This document shows, one piece after another, positions 52,201-59,442 of a stretch of DNA of 64,000 nt. The first letter of the stretch is position 1. Each line of letters begins with the position of its first letter. The stretch lies in assembly GCF_011065935.2 (NCBI RefSeq), contig NZ_JAAMNH020000001.1:4051001-4115000 (forward strand), written 5' to 3'. This DNA comes from Clostridium estertheticum. GTDB lineage: Bacteria; Bacillota; Clostridia; Clostridiales; Clostridiaceae. The notes under the pieces were generated by a model. It worked only from the letters and a program-made list of their open reading frames with translations. It ran no database searches and was not told the DNA's origin. Position numbers and translations under genes: made by a program.

Positions 52201-52492
52201 TAAGAACTCCTACAAAAAACTTTTCACTCTCAATCTTATTGTAAATATCCACGACTTTATTTTCCATTAAATTATGGTTTGCTTCATTTATCTGCAAAGG
52301 AACATTAATGAATGTTTCTATTTTATTTGAAATCTCTTTACTTGTGTCATTCACCATTTCACTAATAATATTATCTGTAGATACTCTCCAATTTGAAAAC
52401 AGTGTAAAACATATTATAAAAATCGTAGTTACCATAAGCATAATAAATGAACTAATAATTATGGTCCTTATTGAAATACTTCTTCTATCCAT
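49280..52492 (-). CDS. Hybrid sensor kinase: dCache-HAMP-PAS-HisKA-HATPase-REC-Hpt
   Basis: A 1070-aa membrane protein. TM1 near residues 10-32, an extracellular dCache-type domain (about 40-325; Y-P-IYNKDGVLQGVLGTHIIL typical), TM2 about 335-355, HAMP, coiled coil, PAS (SFCNTSCLRMLGY; RADGNCFPVQYFSYP), HisKA (ANMSHEIRTPMNGIVGFLQL, phosphorylatable His), HATPase (NLISNAVKFTDNGEV, VKDTGIGMTEQE, GTGLGLAICKNIVEMM), REC (ILLVEDNKVNRMLFIKLLK, IIFMDCQMPVMDGYEATRQI) and Hpt (LLHQLKGTAGNVRAKEIG). ATG 52492 follows GGAGG. A multistep phosphorelay to the adjacent REC-GGDEF-HD-GYP protein is the likely route. Confidence 0.93.
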   Translation of the reverse strand: MDRRSISIRTIIISSFIMLMVTTIFIICFTLFSNWRVSTDNIISEMVNDTSKEISNKIETFINVPLQINEANHNLMENKVVDIYNKIESEKFFVGVLKSNNQEVYSFSYGTENGEYYGARRNEKNEIEIMKNDAETKGDSWYYSINNDLTAGKFSVDAGKFDPRTRDWYKIAKEKQKPVFSPAYKHFFMDDLAISAAYPIYNKDGVLQGVLGTHIILSKINIYLKEIIKDKSAISYIVEKSTGKLVANSLDMPNFKILADKKVERKKIEEIDNKSIIEAYQNYKNNSNSSFTVKTKNDRLHINLTDYKKEGLDWLIITGIPESQFTVDMIKSIRISIVFSIIAIIISILIYMKITEIILKPTYNLISTTEKFSKGDFLQRAKVFRNDETGKLSKAFNKMAEQLYILINNLEEKVKERTVELEKANGALKEREGNIRLLLDSTAEGIYGMDLKGNATFCNTSCLRMLGYKHQDELMGKSMHWQIHYKRSDGTNFPMEECKVLNAIVKGERTHVEDDVFWRADGNCFPVQYFSYPQYYDGKVIGAVVTFTDITQRKLEQNEIIKAKEAAEAANIAKSLFLANMSHEIRTPMNGIVGFLQLLENTELNSEQLEFIDIMKTSTDTLLTVVNDILDISKIEAGKLELEHISFDIYSTIEKAVIFFNTRAEEKGLKLNILIRPDIPQFVVGDPTKLRQVISNLISNAVKFTDNGEVFIEAFLNKQTDETIEVLFTVKDTGIGMTEQEISKLFAPFIQADSSSTRKYGGTGLGLAICKNIVEMMDGKINLVSEKEIGTTFTFTITLNKTEDNQVKIPTKYSIMEGKKEIIYNSKLTILLVEDNKVNRMLFIKLLKMKGFCCDIAINGEEAVKACFNSNYDIIFMDCQMPVMDGYEATRQIREAEGDRKHTIIVAMTAYAMKGDAEKCIEKGMDAYLGKPIDFEQVTKMLKRYGGVEDSDTKALESANTYSETVLSLMNASGLDKVTCEELLYEFYAYAESLIKEIKENILNNRFKEVGILLHQLKGTAGNVRAKEIGKHAMEAEEALRIESNELLGSLLKGIEKSLYILRENGKGGY

Positions 52493-52574
52493 TTTTACCT
52501 CCGATATGCTCATGGACTTAAATTTTGTGTTTTCTCAAAAAAAACAGATATAATATATTGAAATTCATTATATT

Positions 52575-53627
52575 CTAAACTACTCTATACCTGCCACCTG
52601 CTTTAGCTTGATATATTTTTTTGTCAGCAAGCTCAATTATTTCGTCAATAGTTAGATATTCATTCTCATTACAAACTGTATGAACTCCGAAGCTACATGT
52701 CAACTGAATTCGTTCATTCCCAATATTGAATTTCTTTTTCATAACACTCTTTCTAATCCTTTCTGCAAGAGCTGTTGCAGCATCACTATCGGTATTAGAA
52801 AGGCATATCATGAATTCTTCACCCCCATATCTTGCTAGCCAGTCTTTACTAATACTGATGTGTCTCTTTAACTCTTTAGCAAATTCTCGCAATACTTGGC
52901 CCCCTATAATATATCCATATTTATCATTAACCGTTTTAAAGAAATCCAAATCCGCAAATATAACTGATAGCGGCTCATTTCTTAATGAAGAGTTTAATAA
53001 ATCCACAGGTAGCTTTTCATTTATATATCTCCTATTATATAAATCCGTCAATTCATCCTTCACTGCTGCCTGATTCATATGTTCAATTGTAGATAACATC
53101 TTCACTTCATGTCCAAGTAGTTTTCCATCCCTCAGATACAAGCTATTGGTAACATCTTTAAACAATTCTACAACAAATTTTTTCTCTTGAATTGATATAG
53201 GAATTGCTATTACCATGTAAATCTCATTACCAATATGACCCATTTTAAAAATAGTATCATCCTCATTGTATGCCCTTATAGAGATACAGTTTTCGCAAAT
53301 AATTTCCTTTTTCAAGAACTCATGACAAATGACATCAGTTTCACATAATTGACTTTCATTCAGCTCAAGAGCTTTTTTTCTCACTGGATCAACAATTCTT
53401 ATAGACTGATATATTTTTTCAAATGGTTGAAGCTTATCTATAATAATATCAAATTCGTTCATATGCTCATCCCCCATGATAATTGTAACAAAATTACTTC
53501 TTTTTATTGACTGCAATATTAACAGATCCATTTCCTGGCTTTTATTTAACAGATCCATATCATCGTGAGGTTCTAAAACTATCAAATTATTAATGGTTTC
53601 CCTTAATAACTCCATTTTTTTATTCAT
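52575..53627 (-). CDS. Cytosolic GGDEF diguanylate cyclase
   Basis: A 350-aa protein. The N-terminal 160 residues have a sensor-like domain with CDVICHEFLKKE-type segments (ETDVICHEFLKKEIICENC, IRAYNEDDTIFKMGHIGNEI) that looks like the PAS/sensor region preceding GGDEF in clostridia, with several Cys. GGDEF (about 185-350): DELTDLYNRRYINEKLPVDL, LARYGGEEFMICLSNTD (GGEEF, active form). No RxxD site before it, so no classical product inhibition. ATG 53627 lies within the end of the upstream gene (8-base overlap), with the GGGGGG sequence as RBS, giving translational coupling. Confidence 0.9.
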   Translation of the reverse strand: MNKKMELLRETINNLIVLEPHDDMDLLNKSQEMDLLILQSIKRSNFVTIIMGDEHMNEFDIIIDKLQPFEKIYQSIRIVDPVRKKALELNESQLCETDVICHEFLKKEIICENCISIRAYNEDDTIFKMGHIGNEIYMVIAIPISIQEKKFVVELFKDVTNSLYLRDGKLLGHEVKMLSTIEHMNQAAVKDELTDLYNRRYINEKLPVDLLNSSLRNEPLSVIFADLDFFKTVNDKYGYIIGGQVLREFAKELKRHISISKDWLARYGGEEFMICLSNTDSDAATALAERIRKSVMKKKFNIGNERIQLTCSFGVHTVCNENEYLTIDEIIELADKKIYQAKAGGRYRVV

Positions 53628-56223
53628 TAACATTCCCCCCTAAACTAAACAGATTCTTCACTAAACTAATTTCCAGTAATTTTTCTATCTCACCCTCTGG
53701 AATTGGTTTACTGCAAATATAACCCTGAATTTTATGGCATTCCTGATTAATCAAATACTCCAATTGTTCCTGCCTTTCCACTCCTTCAGCTATTATACAC
53801 ATACCCATACTTTTGCCTAACATAATAATTTGACCTGTTAAGGTTTCGCTTATATTTTCACAGGTAATCTCATCTATAAACGACTTATCTATTTTCAAAG
53901 TTGATATAGGTAACTGTTTTAAGTAATTTAATGAAGAATAACCTGTACCAAAGTCATCCAGGGCAATTCTCACTCCCATTTCTCTTAGACTTTCTAATTT
54001 TATACCAATAGTTTCAAAAGATTCCATCAATATTGATTCTGTAATCTCCAATTCTAGATAATTAGGCTCAAGCCCAAAGAATTCAAGGATATCTACAACC
54101 ATATCATTAAAATCGATCTGCAAAAGCTGTAATATAGAGACGTTTACTGATACGGTCAAACACGTGTAACCCTTTAAATGAAGTTTTTTCAAAAAAGCAC
54201 ATGAATTTCTTAAGATCCAAGCTCCCAACGGTATAATCAAATGAGTATCCTCTGCTACTTTAATAAACTTGAGGGGGGAAACAAAACCCAATTCTGGACT
54301 TTTCCATCTCATAAGAGCTTCAAGCCCCGTTATTTTATTTGACTCTAAATCAAGCTGCGGTTGATAATATATTTCAAATTCATTTTTTTCAAGCGCTGTA
54401 TGCAAATACTTTTCAATATTCATTCTTTCTATAAGAACTTCATTCATTAACTGCTCATATACAACATATCTATTTCTACCTGCGTCTTTTGCCCTATACA
54501 TAGCAATATCAGCATACTTAAGTAATTCTTCCAAATCATTACCATGCTCAGGACAAACAGTAATCCCAATACTTAAACTAACATGTAATACACTATTTAT
54601 AACATGAAATTCTTCTTTAAAACCATCAATAATATGAGAAGCAAATACTTCTCCCGCCCCTTCTTCTTTAATATCTTTAATTATAATAATAAATTCATCA
54701 CCACTGAGTCTATAAATAGAACAATTTTCTTTCAAGAGTGAAGCCAGTCTTTCACTTACTTTGATCATTAACTGATCACCAAAGTCATGTCCTAAAGTAT
54801 CATTTATATACTTAAAATTATCTATATCAAGAAATAGTAAAGCTACTTTATTTTCAGTTAAAATAAAAATATTTTTGTTAGAGTTCTCAAACAATGAGAG
54901 TTTATTCGGAAGTCCCGTTAATGTATCATGAAAGGCAAGATAAGTGAGCTTTTCTTCACTTGTTCTGATCCTTTCATTAATTGTCAATACTTCATCATAT
55001 TGTTGGCGTATCTCTTCGTCAGAAGCTTCTAATTCCTCATATATTTGTGTAAGTTCCTCATGACTGTCAAAAAGGTTTTTGTCCATTTTTTTTATTTGCC
55101 TGATATGAATTAACAGAATATACACAAAAGTAATTAATAGGATAAATACAGCTAAAACACTCAATACAAGTGTTTTATATGTCTCAAAAAAAGAAAATGG
55201 CTTGTTAATTATCTCATAATCTTTGGGAATCATGCTTAATGGTATATTAAATCTTTTTAACTGTTGAAAATCAAAGACAGACCGAGTGGTTTTCGGAGAT
55301 GTAAAAGGAATATTATCTGGATTTTCTCCATCAAGTAACCGCACAGCCAAATTTCCTGCACTCATTCCTTGAAGCTTTCCACTCATCATCGTTCCGCCAA
55401 CGGCACCATTATTTAAACCAAAGTCATATAAATGATATACTGGAACATTACTATTCTTACTAACTTCCCTTGATACATTTTCGAAATTCACTATTTTTCC
55501 ATTAACATCACTGTAATAGGTAGTAACAAGAATAATACTATCGTCATTATAGCCCCTGACGTTTTTAATTAGTTCATCATAAGGTAGGTTATTCAGTGGA
55601 ATAATGTTCAATTTCATATCCATTGCTTTGATTTTATCTATAACCAGTTCACCAGTAGATACTCCACTTTCTGAATTATCAAATAGTACATACACACTTT
55701 TTAAAGAAGGATTAATTTGCAAAGCCATTTTTATTGTATTTGTCGGATCAACTTCCTCAAGAACACCTGTAAGATTAACTTGCCCCCTTGTAATATTGGC
55801 AATACCATCCTGATTTACTCCACAAAATACAATTGGTGCATTTGAAAACAAACTTTTCCTATTCTCTAATGCAAATTCCAGCGCCGTATCATCCGTTACA
55901 ATTAGTACGTCTATACGTTTGTTTTGATACTTGTATTTATAATACTCAAACAAATGTAATTTATTTTCATCTGTAGGATAGTTTTTCCAATCCATATACT
56001 CAATTATAGAAATATTGTTATTATGCTTTTTAAGAACATCAATAATACCATCAGTTTCATCTTTAGACCATGTTAATCCCTGATGGTATGAATTAATTAC
56101 CAGAACATTTTTCTGATCGCTGATACCCTCTGCATACACATAGTTTGATAAACATGAACATAATAAAATCAGTGTAATTATTATTACAGCTATTTGCTTT
56201 TGTTTACAGCGTACATCGGTCAC
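53620..56223 (-). CDS. ABC-substrate-binding-like sensor with GGDEF and EAL domains
   Basis: An 867-aa protein. The GTG at 56223 with GAGGT seven bases upstream gives a normal signal anchor (IAVIIITLILLCSCLSNYVY), and the long upstream frame is not used. Extracellular part (about 35-330): an ABC_sub_bind-type (TrpX-like) periplasmic-binding fold (VLVINSYHQGLTWSKDETDG, VGGTMMSGKLQGMSAGNLAV). TM about 350-372, coiled coil, then GGDEF with DTLTGLPNKLSLFE and YRLSGDEFIIII (SGDEF), and EAL (YYQPQLDLESNKITGLEALM, LALDDFGTGYSSLNYLK). The EAL catalytic residues look complete, so it is probably mainly a phosphodiesterase regulated by an extracellular ligand. First gene of the operon. Confidence 0.93.
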   Translation of the reverse strand: MTDVRCKQKQIAVIIITLILLCSCLSNYVYAEGISDQKNVLVINSYHQGLTWSKDETDGIIDVLKKHNNNISIIEYMDWKNYPTDENKLHLFEYYKYKYQNKRIDVLIVTDDTALEFALENRKSLFSNAPIVFCGVNQDGIANITRGQVNLTGVLEEVDPTNTIKMALQINPSLKSVYVLFDNSESGVSTGELVIDKIKAMDMKLNIIPLNNLPYDELIKNVRGYNDDSIILVTTYYSDVNGKIVNFENVSREVSKNSNVPVYHLYDFGLNNGAVGGTMMSGKLQGMSAGNLAVRLLDGENPDNIPFTSPKTTRSVFDFQQLKRFNIPLSMIPKDYEIINKPFSFFETYKTLVLSVLAVFILLITFVYILLIHIRQIKKMDKNLFDSHEELTQIYEELEASDEEIRQQYDEVLTINERIRTSEEKLTYLAFHDTLTGLPNKLSLFENSNKNIFILTENKVALLFLDIDNFKYINDTLGHDFGDQLMIKVSERLASLLKENCSIYRLSGDEFIIIIKDIKEEGAGEVFASHIIDGFKEEFHVINSVLHVSLSIGITVCPEHGNDLEELLKYADIAMYRAKDAGRNRYVVYEQLMNEVLIERMNIEKYLHTALEKNEFEIYYQPQLDLESNKITGLEALMRWKSPELGFVSPLKFIKVAEDTHLIIPLGAWILRNSCAFLKKLHLKGYTCLTVSVNVSILQLLQIDFNDMVVDILEFFGLEPNYLELEITESILMESFETIGIKLESLREMGVRIALDDFGTGYSSLNYLKQLPISTLKIDKSFIDEITCENISETLTGQIIMLGKSMGMCIIAEGVERQEQLEYLINQECHKIQGYICSKPIPEGEIEKLLEISLVKNLFSLGGNVNE

Positions 56224-56536
56224 ACATATCACCTCTATGGTTTTTACTAATTTATAAGCGCTAAGTTTTCTACTAAATAAATATAATGGAATTATTAAAA
56301 CTATTTTTTTAAAAAACTTTATATTTATAAATTCGCTATAATAATAGTTTATCAACCATTTCTGACAGAATTATGACAAAAAAAAGAGCCAATAACCAAT
56401 AAATCCTGGTTAACACTAGGTTTCAGGGGCTTAATGGTTTTTTTTGACTTATTTGAAAATTCATTCAACAAGAATCGACTTATATTTTGTTTTGTATAGA
56501 AACTTTTAACTTGGTCTTAGTACTAACTGTCGTACT
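56224..56536. other. Intergenic region before the c-di-GMP operon
   Basis: Contains the terminator of the kinase/regulator pair (56383-56440) and the probable promoter of the c-di-GMP operon. Confidence 0.5.
56383..56440 (-). terminator. Long terminator hairpin
   Basis: On the minus strand AAGCC...ACC...GGTTATTGGCT ends with eight T at 56383-56390. It lies about 100 bp after the stop of the response regulator gene and separates the two signalling transcription units. Confidence 0.65.
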
Positions 56537-57664
56537 CTATTCGAGAGATTTTCTAAGTTCGGCATACAGCTTGGCTGTATTACTTGCTGGGGTTACTTCC
56601 AACTCTCTTTGGAGTACTTTTGTATATCTATTATACTGTTTAATCAGTGATATTCTGTCCCTTTTAGCAGCATAAACCCGCATTAGGAGACAGTTTACTT
56701 CTTCATCGAGTTCGTTTTTTATTGCCATCTTTTTAAAAATTTGTAATGATATAGTAAGACTGTTATTTTTCAAGAGATAGTTTCCTAGTTTTTTTACAAA
56801 GTCCCAATGTACTTCGGAGAGTCTTTCTTTCTCAGGTAAAGACCAGTGGTAACCTTTATCTCCAAAAAGTTGACCTACAAAAAGCTTTTCTGTTTTTATT
56901 GCATCTTCAAGGTTGGATTCATTAATAATGCATAAAGCATTGACTCGGTTGTCGAAGTCTATGAAATCAATATAGATATCTTTGATATCTATCCTATAAC
57001 TTTCATTGACAGAAATGACTGCTGATTTCATTTCATGGTGCAGCAAAGCCTTTCTTAGTTTATAAATAGTGGTATTCAGATAGGTTTCCGCATTATGCGG
57101 AGACATTTCCCCGAAAACATCCTCTATGACTCTCCATTTAGATACAAATTCCCCTTTATTTAAAAGCAGATAGGCTAATAATTCTAAGCTTTTAGAAGAA
57201 GTCAACTTCACACTCCCGCCGTCCACACCTCTAATATCTAAGCCTCCCAAACAATAAACTGATAGCTTGACTGATGCACCTCCATAACTATATGGTAGCG
57301 GAAAAATGAGTCTTTCTTTAATCCTTTTTATTGTATGTTCCAACCTTTCCTGGGAAACTGGCTTTACAATATAGTCAACGGCATGTACATCAAAGGCCTC
57401 CAGTGCATATTCCTTGTGGGAAGTTAAAAATACAATATCAATTCTCTCGAACTCTGACACAATTCTTCTGGCAAGATCTAATCCGCTCTCCTCCGGCATT
57501 TTGATATCTATAAAGGCAATATCCACCCTGTTTTCTTTTATGAATTTATAAGCTTGCGCAGAACTCTGAAAAGCTCCTGCGATCTCAATTTCTGGGACTT
57601 TTGAAATCATTTTCTTCATTATAAGCAACATTGATTTTTCATCATCTACTAAAATTACTTTCAT
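56537..57664 (-). CDS. Response regulator with winged helix and BTAD domain
   Basis: A 375-aa protein. REC (1-120): VILVDDEKSMLLIMKKMISK, phosphoacceptor in IAFIDIKMPEESGLDLARRI, LTSHKEY and IVKPVS. A winged-helix part (about 130-225: LGGLDIRGVDGGSVKLTSSK, LLLNKGEFVSKWRVIEDVFG, TYLNTTIYKLRKAL) and a BTAD helical repeat domain (about 245-370: WSLPEKERLSEVHWDFVKKL; VNCLLMRVYAAKRDRISLIK). This SARP-like build is known from clostridial regulators. The upstream kinase is its likely partner (45-bp gap). Targets unknown. Confidence 0.9.
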   Translation of the reverse strand: MKVILVDDEKSMLLIMKKMISKVPEIEIAGAFQSSAQAYKFIKENRVDIAFIDIKMPEESGLDLARRIVSEFERIDIVFLTSHKEYALEAFDVHAVDYIVKPVSQERLEHTIKRIKERLIFPLPYSYGGASVKLSVYCLGGLDIRGVDGGSVKLTSSKSLELLAYLLLNKGEFVSKWRVIEDVFGEMSPHNAETYLNTTIYKLRKALLHHEMKSAVISVNESYRIDIKDIYIDFIDFDNRVNALCIINESNLEDAIKTEKLFVGQLFGDKGYHWSLPEKERLSEVHWDFVKKLGNYLLKNNSLTISLQIFKKMAIKNELDEEVNCLLMRVYAAKRDRISLIKQYNRYTKVLQRELEVTPASNTAKLYAELRKSLE

Positions 57665-57709
57665 TTTATCACCCCATAGTAAAATTTATTCACTAATTAG
57701 ACCCTATTA

Positions 57710-58684
57710 TTATATACTGTTCACTTCATGCTCTGATGATAAAGAGAAATAGAAGGTACTGTCTTTCTCAGTGATGCTGTCCATCCATCTCTGGTTTTCC
57801 CTGCACTGTACAAATTCCTTTAGAATTAGAATACCCAGTCTTGTTCCTTTTTTTACCACTGTATGTGCAGTGAAACCTATATGAGCTTCTCTAAAGAGTG
57901 TTTTAGCTTTATCAAGGTCAATACTTATACCGGTATCTCTGATCGTAACAATGACCTTTTGTCCTATTTGATGAGTCTTAATAGAAATCAATCCTCCACT
58001 GCTAGCAATCTTTACCGCATTGATCACAAGGTTCCAAAGTACCATCCCCAATATTTCCTTGTCTAAAAAGATGGTAACAACATCCTCGATATTATTCATA
58101 ATTCTTACACCTTTAGTCAAATCATTTTCACTAAGCAGATTTATAGTTTCCTGAACAATCTTAATAATATCTCTATAAACTAATCCGTCCTTTTGATAAT
58201 TTAACCACTCCAGCTGGTTTTCCACCATGAAGAAGGTGCTTTTGACCTGTTTTCTTACCTCATATATAATTTCTATATTGTCACTACTGTAATCATCCTC
58301 CAGTACTTCCATCATACTTACCATTGCTGCCATAGGACTCCGCATATCATGAGTAACATCTCTGAACAGCTTGTCCTTTAATTTATTTAGTTCTGTAAGT
58401 TGCTTAGTAGTACATATTAACTCTTCCTGCAGAATTTTATTTTCGTTTAAGGTCTTATGCATTTTTTTATTAGCTTTCAAGCTTCTTACAAGCAAAAGAA
58501 TAACTACAAATTGAAGCATGACAAAGATAGACAAGATTATATAAATCATAACCAAACTGTGTTCATTAATCAATTGATGAAAAATAGAGTTTTCAGTTCC
58601 AGCATTGACTGTACACCACAATATATATATAAGTATTCCTATTAATAGCATTTTCACTGCACGTTTAATATCATTATCACCCAT
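57710..58684 (-). CDS. Membrane histidine kinase with degenerate ATP-binding motifs
   Basis: A 324-aa protein. Two N-terminal hydrophobic segments (LLIGILIYILWCTVNAG; MIYIILSIFVMLQFVVILLL), coiled coil, HisKA (FRDVTHDMRSPMAAMVSMME, His present), HATPase with N box NLVINAVKIAS. The usual DxGxG is DTGIS and the usual GTGLGL is GTRLGIL, so ATP binding may be weak or altered. It is probably the cognate partner of the BTAD response regulator encoded 45 bp downstream. RBS GGAGG. Confidence 0.88.
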   Translation of the reverse strand: MGDNDIKRAVKMLLIGILIYILWCTVNAGTENSIFHQLINEHSLVMIYIILSIFVMLQFVVILLLVRSLKANKKMHKTLNENKILQEELICTTKQLTELNKLKDKLFRDVTHDMRSPMAAMVSMMEVLEDDYSSDNIEIIYEVRKQVKSTFFMVENQLEWLNYQKDGLVYRDIIKIVQETINLLSENDLTKGVRIMNNIEDVVTIFLDKEILGMVLWNLVINAVKIASSGGLISIKTHQIGQKVIVTIRDTGISIDLDKAKTLFREAHIGFTAHTVVKKGTRLGILILKEFVQCRENQRWMDSITEKDSTFYFSLSSEHEVNSI

Positions 58685-59063
58685 TTGTATGCCTCCTTAT
58701 AATTTAAAAGAGATTGTCGAAACCTGTTTTAAGACTAACGTAGTTTTTGTTTATATATAGTATGAATTAAAAAGTTATTAATTACTAATTTAAATTATGG
58801 AGTAATGGCTTTACTACCCTTATATAGAAAAAATTCTATGTAATAAAGCAAAAGAGATATGTTTCAAACTTACCTAACCTCTTTCTAATAAACCTCTAGT
58901 TAATCGTTTACCAAATATGCCCTTGATGTCTGCTTTTAAGATTCTACCTTTGCAAGTGCATGTCTAAGTAATCTATCAAAAGTCTATTTTCTTTGTTTTT
59001 CAACTTCTCTTTATAAACATTATGAACAATATTTTTGATTATATCTTCTAAATACCATTATTC

Positions 59064-59194
59064 TACAAATAAGTTTGATTTCCTGCATAAAAACCTTTTA
59101 TTTTTTCATCTGTTTCATAATCAAATCCATCAATAGCAATTCTATAATGATTTACGTTTGTTTTGATTGGATGACACCAATGGCAAGTTGAAAA
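59064..59194 (-). pseudogene. CHWCH-coding remnant joined to another sequence
   Basis: On the minus strand after a stop the reading is F-S-T-C-H-W-C-H, then PIKTNVNHYRIAIDGFDYET and on to FYAGNQTYL-stop. The first eight codons (with TGCCATTGGTGTCAT) match the end of the yyaL fragments, but what follows is not tail sequence and is not YyaL (which would read CHWCHVM). It is another breakpoint at the same codons, joined to an unidentified gene end. Confidence 0.6.
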
Positions 59195-59292
59195 CTAGCC
59201 CCATCATCGAGTTCACCACATTCTTAAACTTATATTTAAATGATATCACTGGTTACATCAACGTATCAACCTATAACATTTTTCTGGAACGA

Positions 59293-59333
59293 AAATGCGC
59301 CACTCAGCTTTCGCTTTATGGCGCATTTTTTTA
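59293..59333 (-). terminator. Terminator of the RyR-AAA+ operon
   Basis: AATGCGCCA pairs with TGGCGCATT over a 17-base loop. On the minus strand it is followed by TTTTCG, on the plus strand by seven T. It lies about 110 bp after the stop of the gene at 59443-62025. Confidence 0.7.
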
Positions 59334-59442
59334 TTACATTTCTCTTTTCATTTTAAAAACAACTGATATGATTTTTCTTTAAACTCATTAATAGTACTTA
59401 TCTTTCAACACTAACTTGAGTATCTGCATATTTCAGCTTTAA

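Larger units (their letters stand above)
58685..59442. other. Intergenic region with CHWCH remnant and a terminator
   Basis: Between the RyR-AAA+ gene (its 3' end) and the promoter of the kinase gene. It contains the CHWCH-coding remnant (59064-59194) and the hairpin at 59293-59333. No other gene is visible. Confidence 0.5.

Noticed and set aside
56383..56440. c-di-GMP riboswitch upstream of the GGDEF-EAL gene
   Set aside because: The position was suggestive, but the conserved GEMM blocks are absent. The structure reads as an ordinary terminator with eight T.
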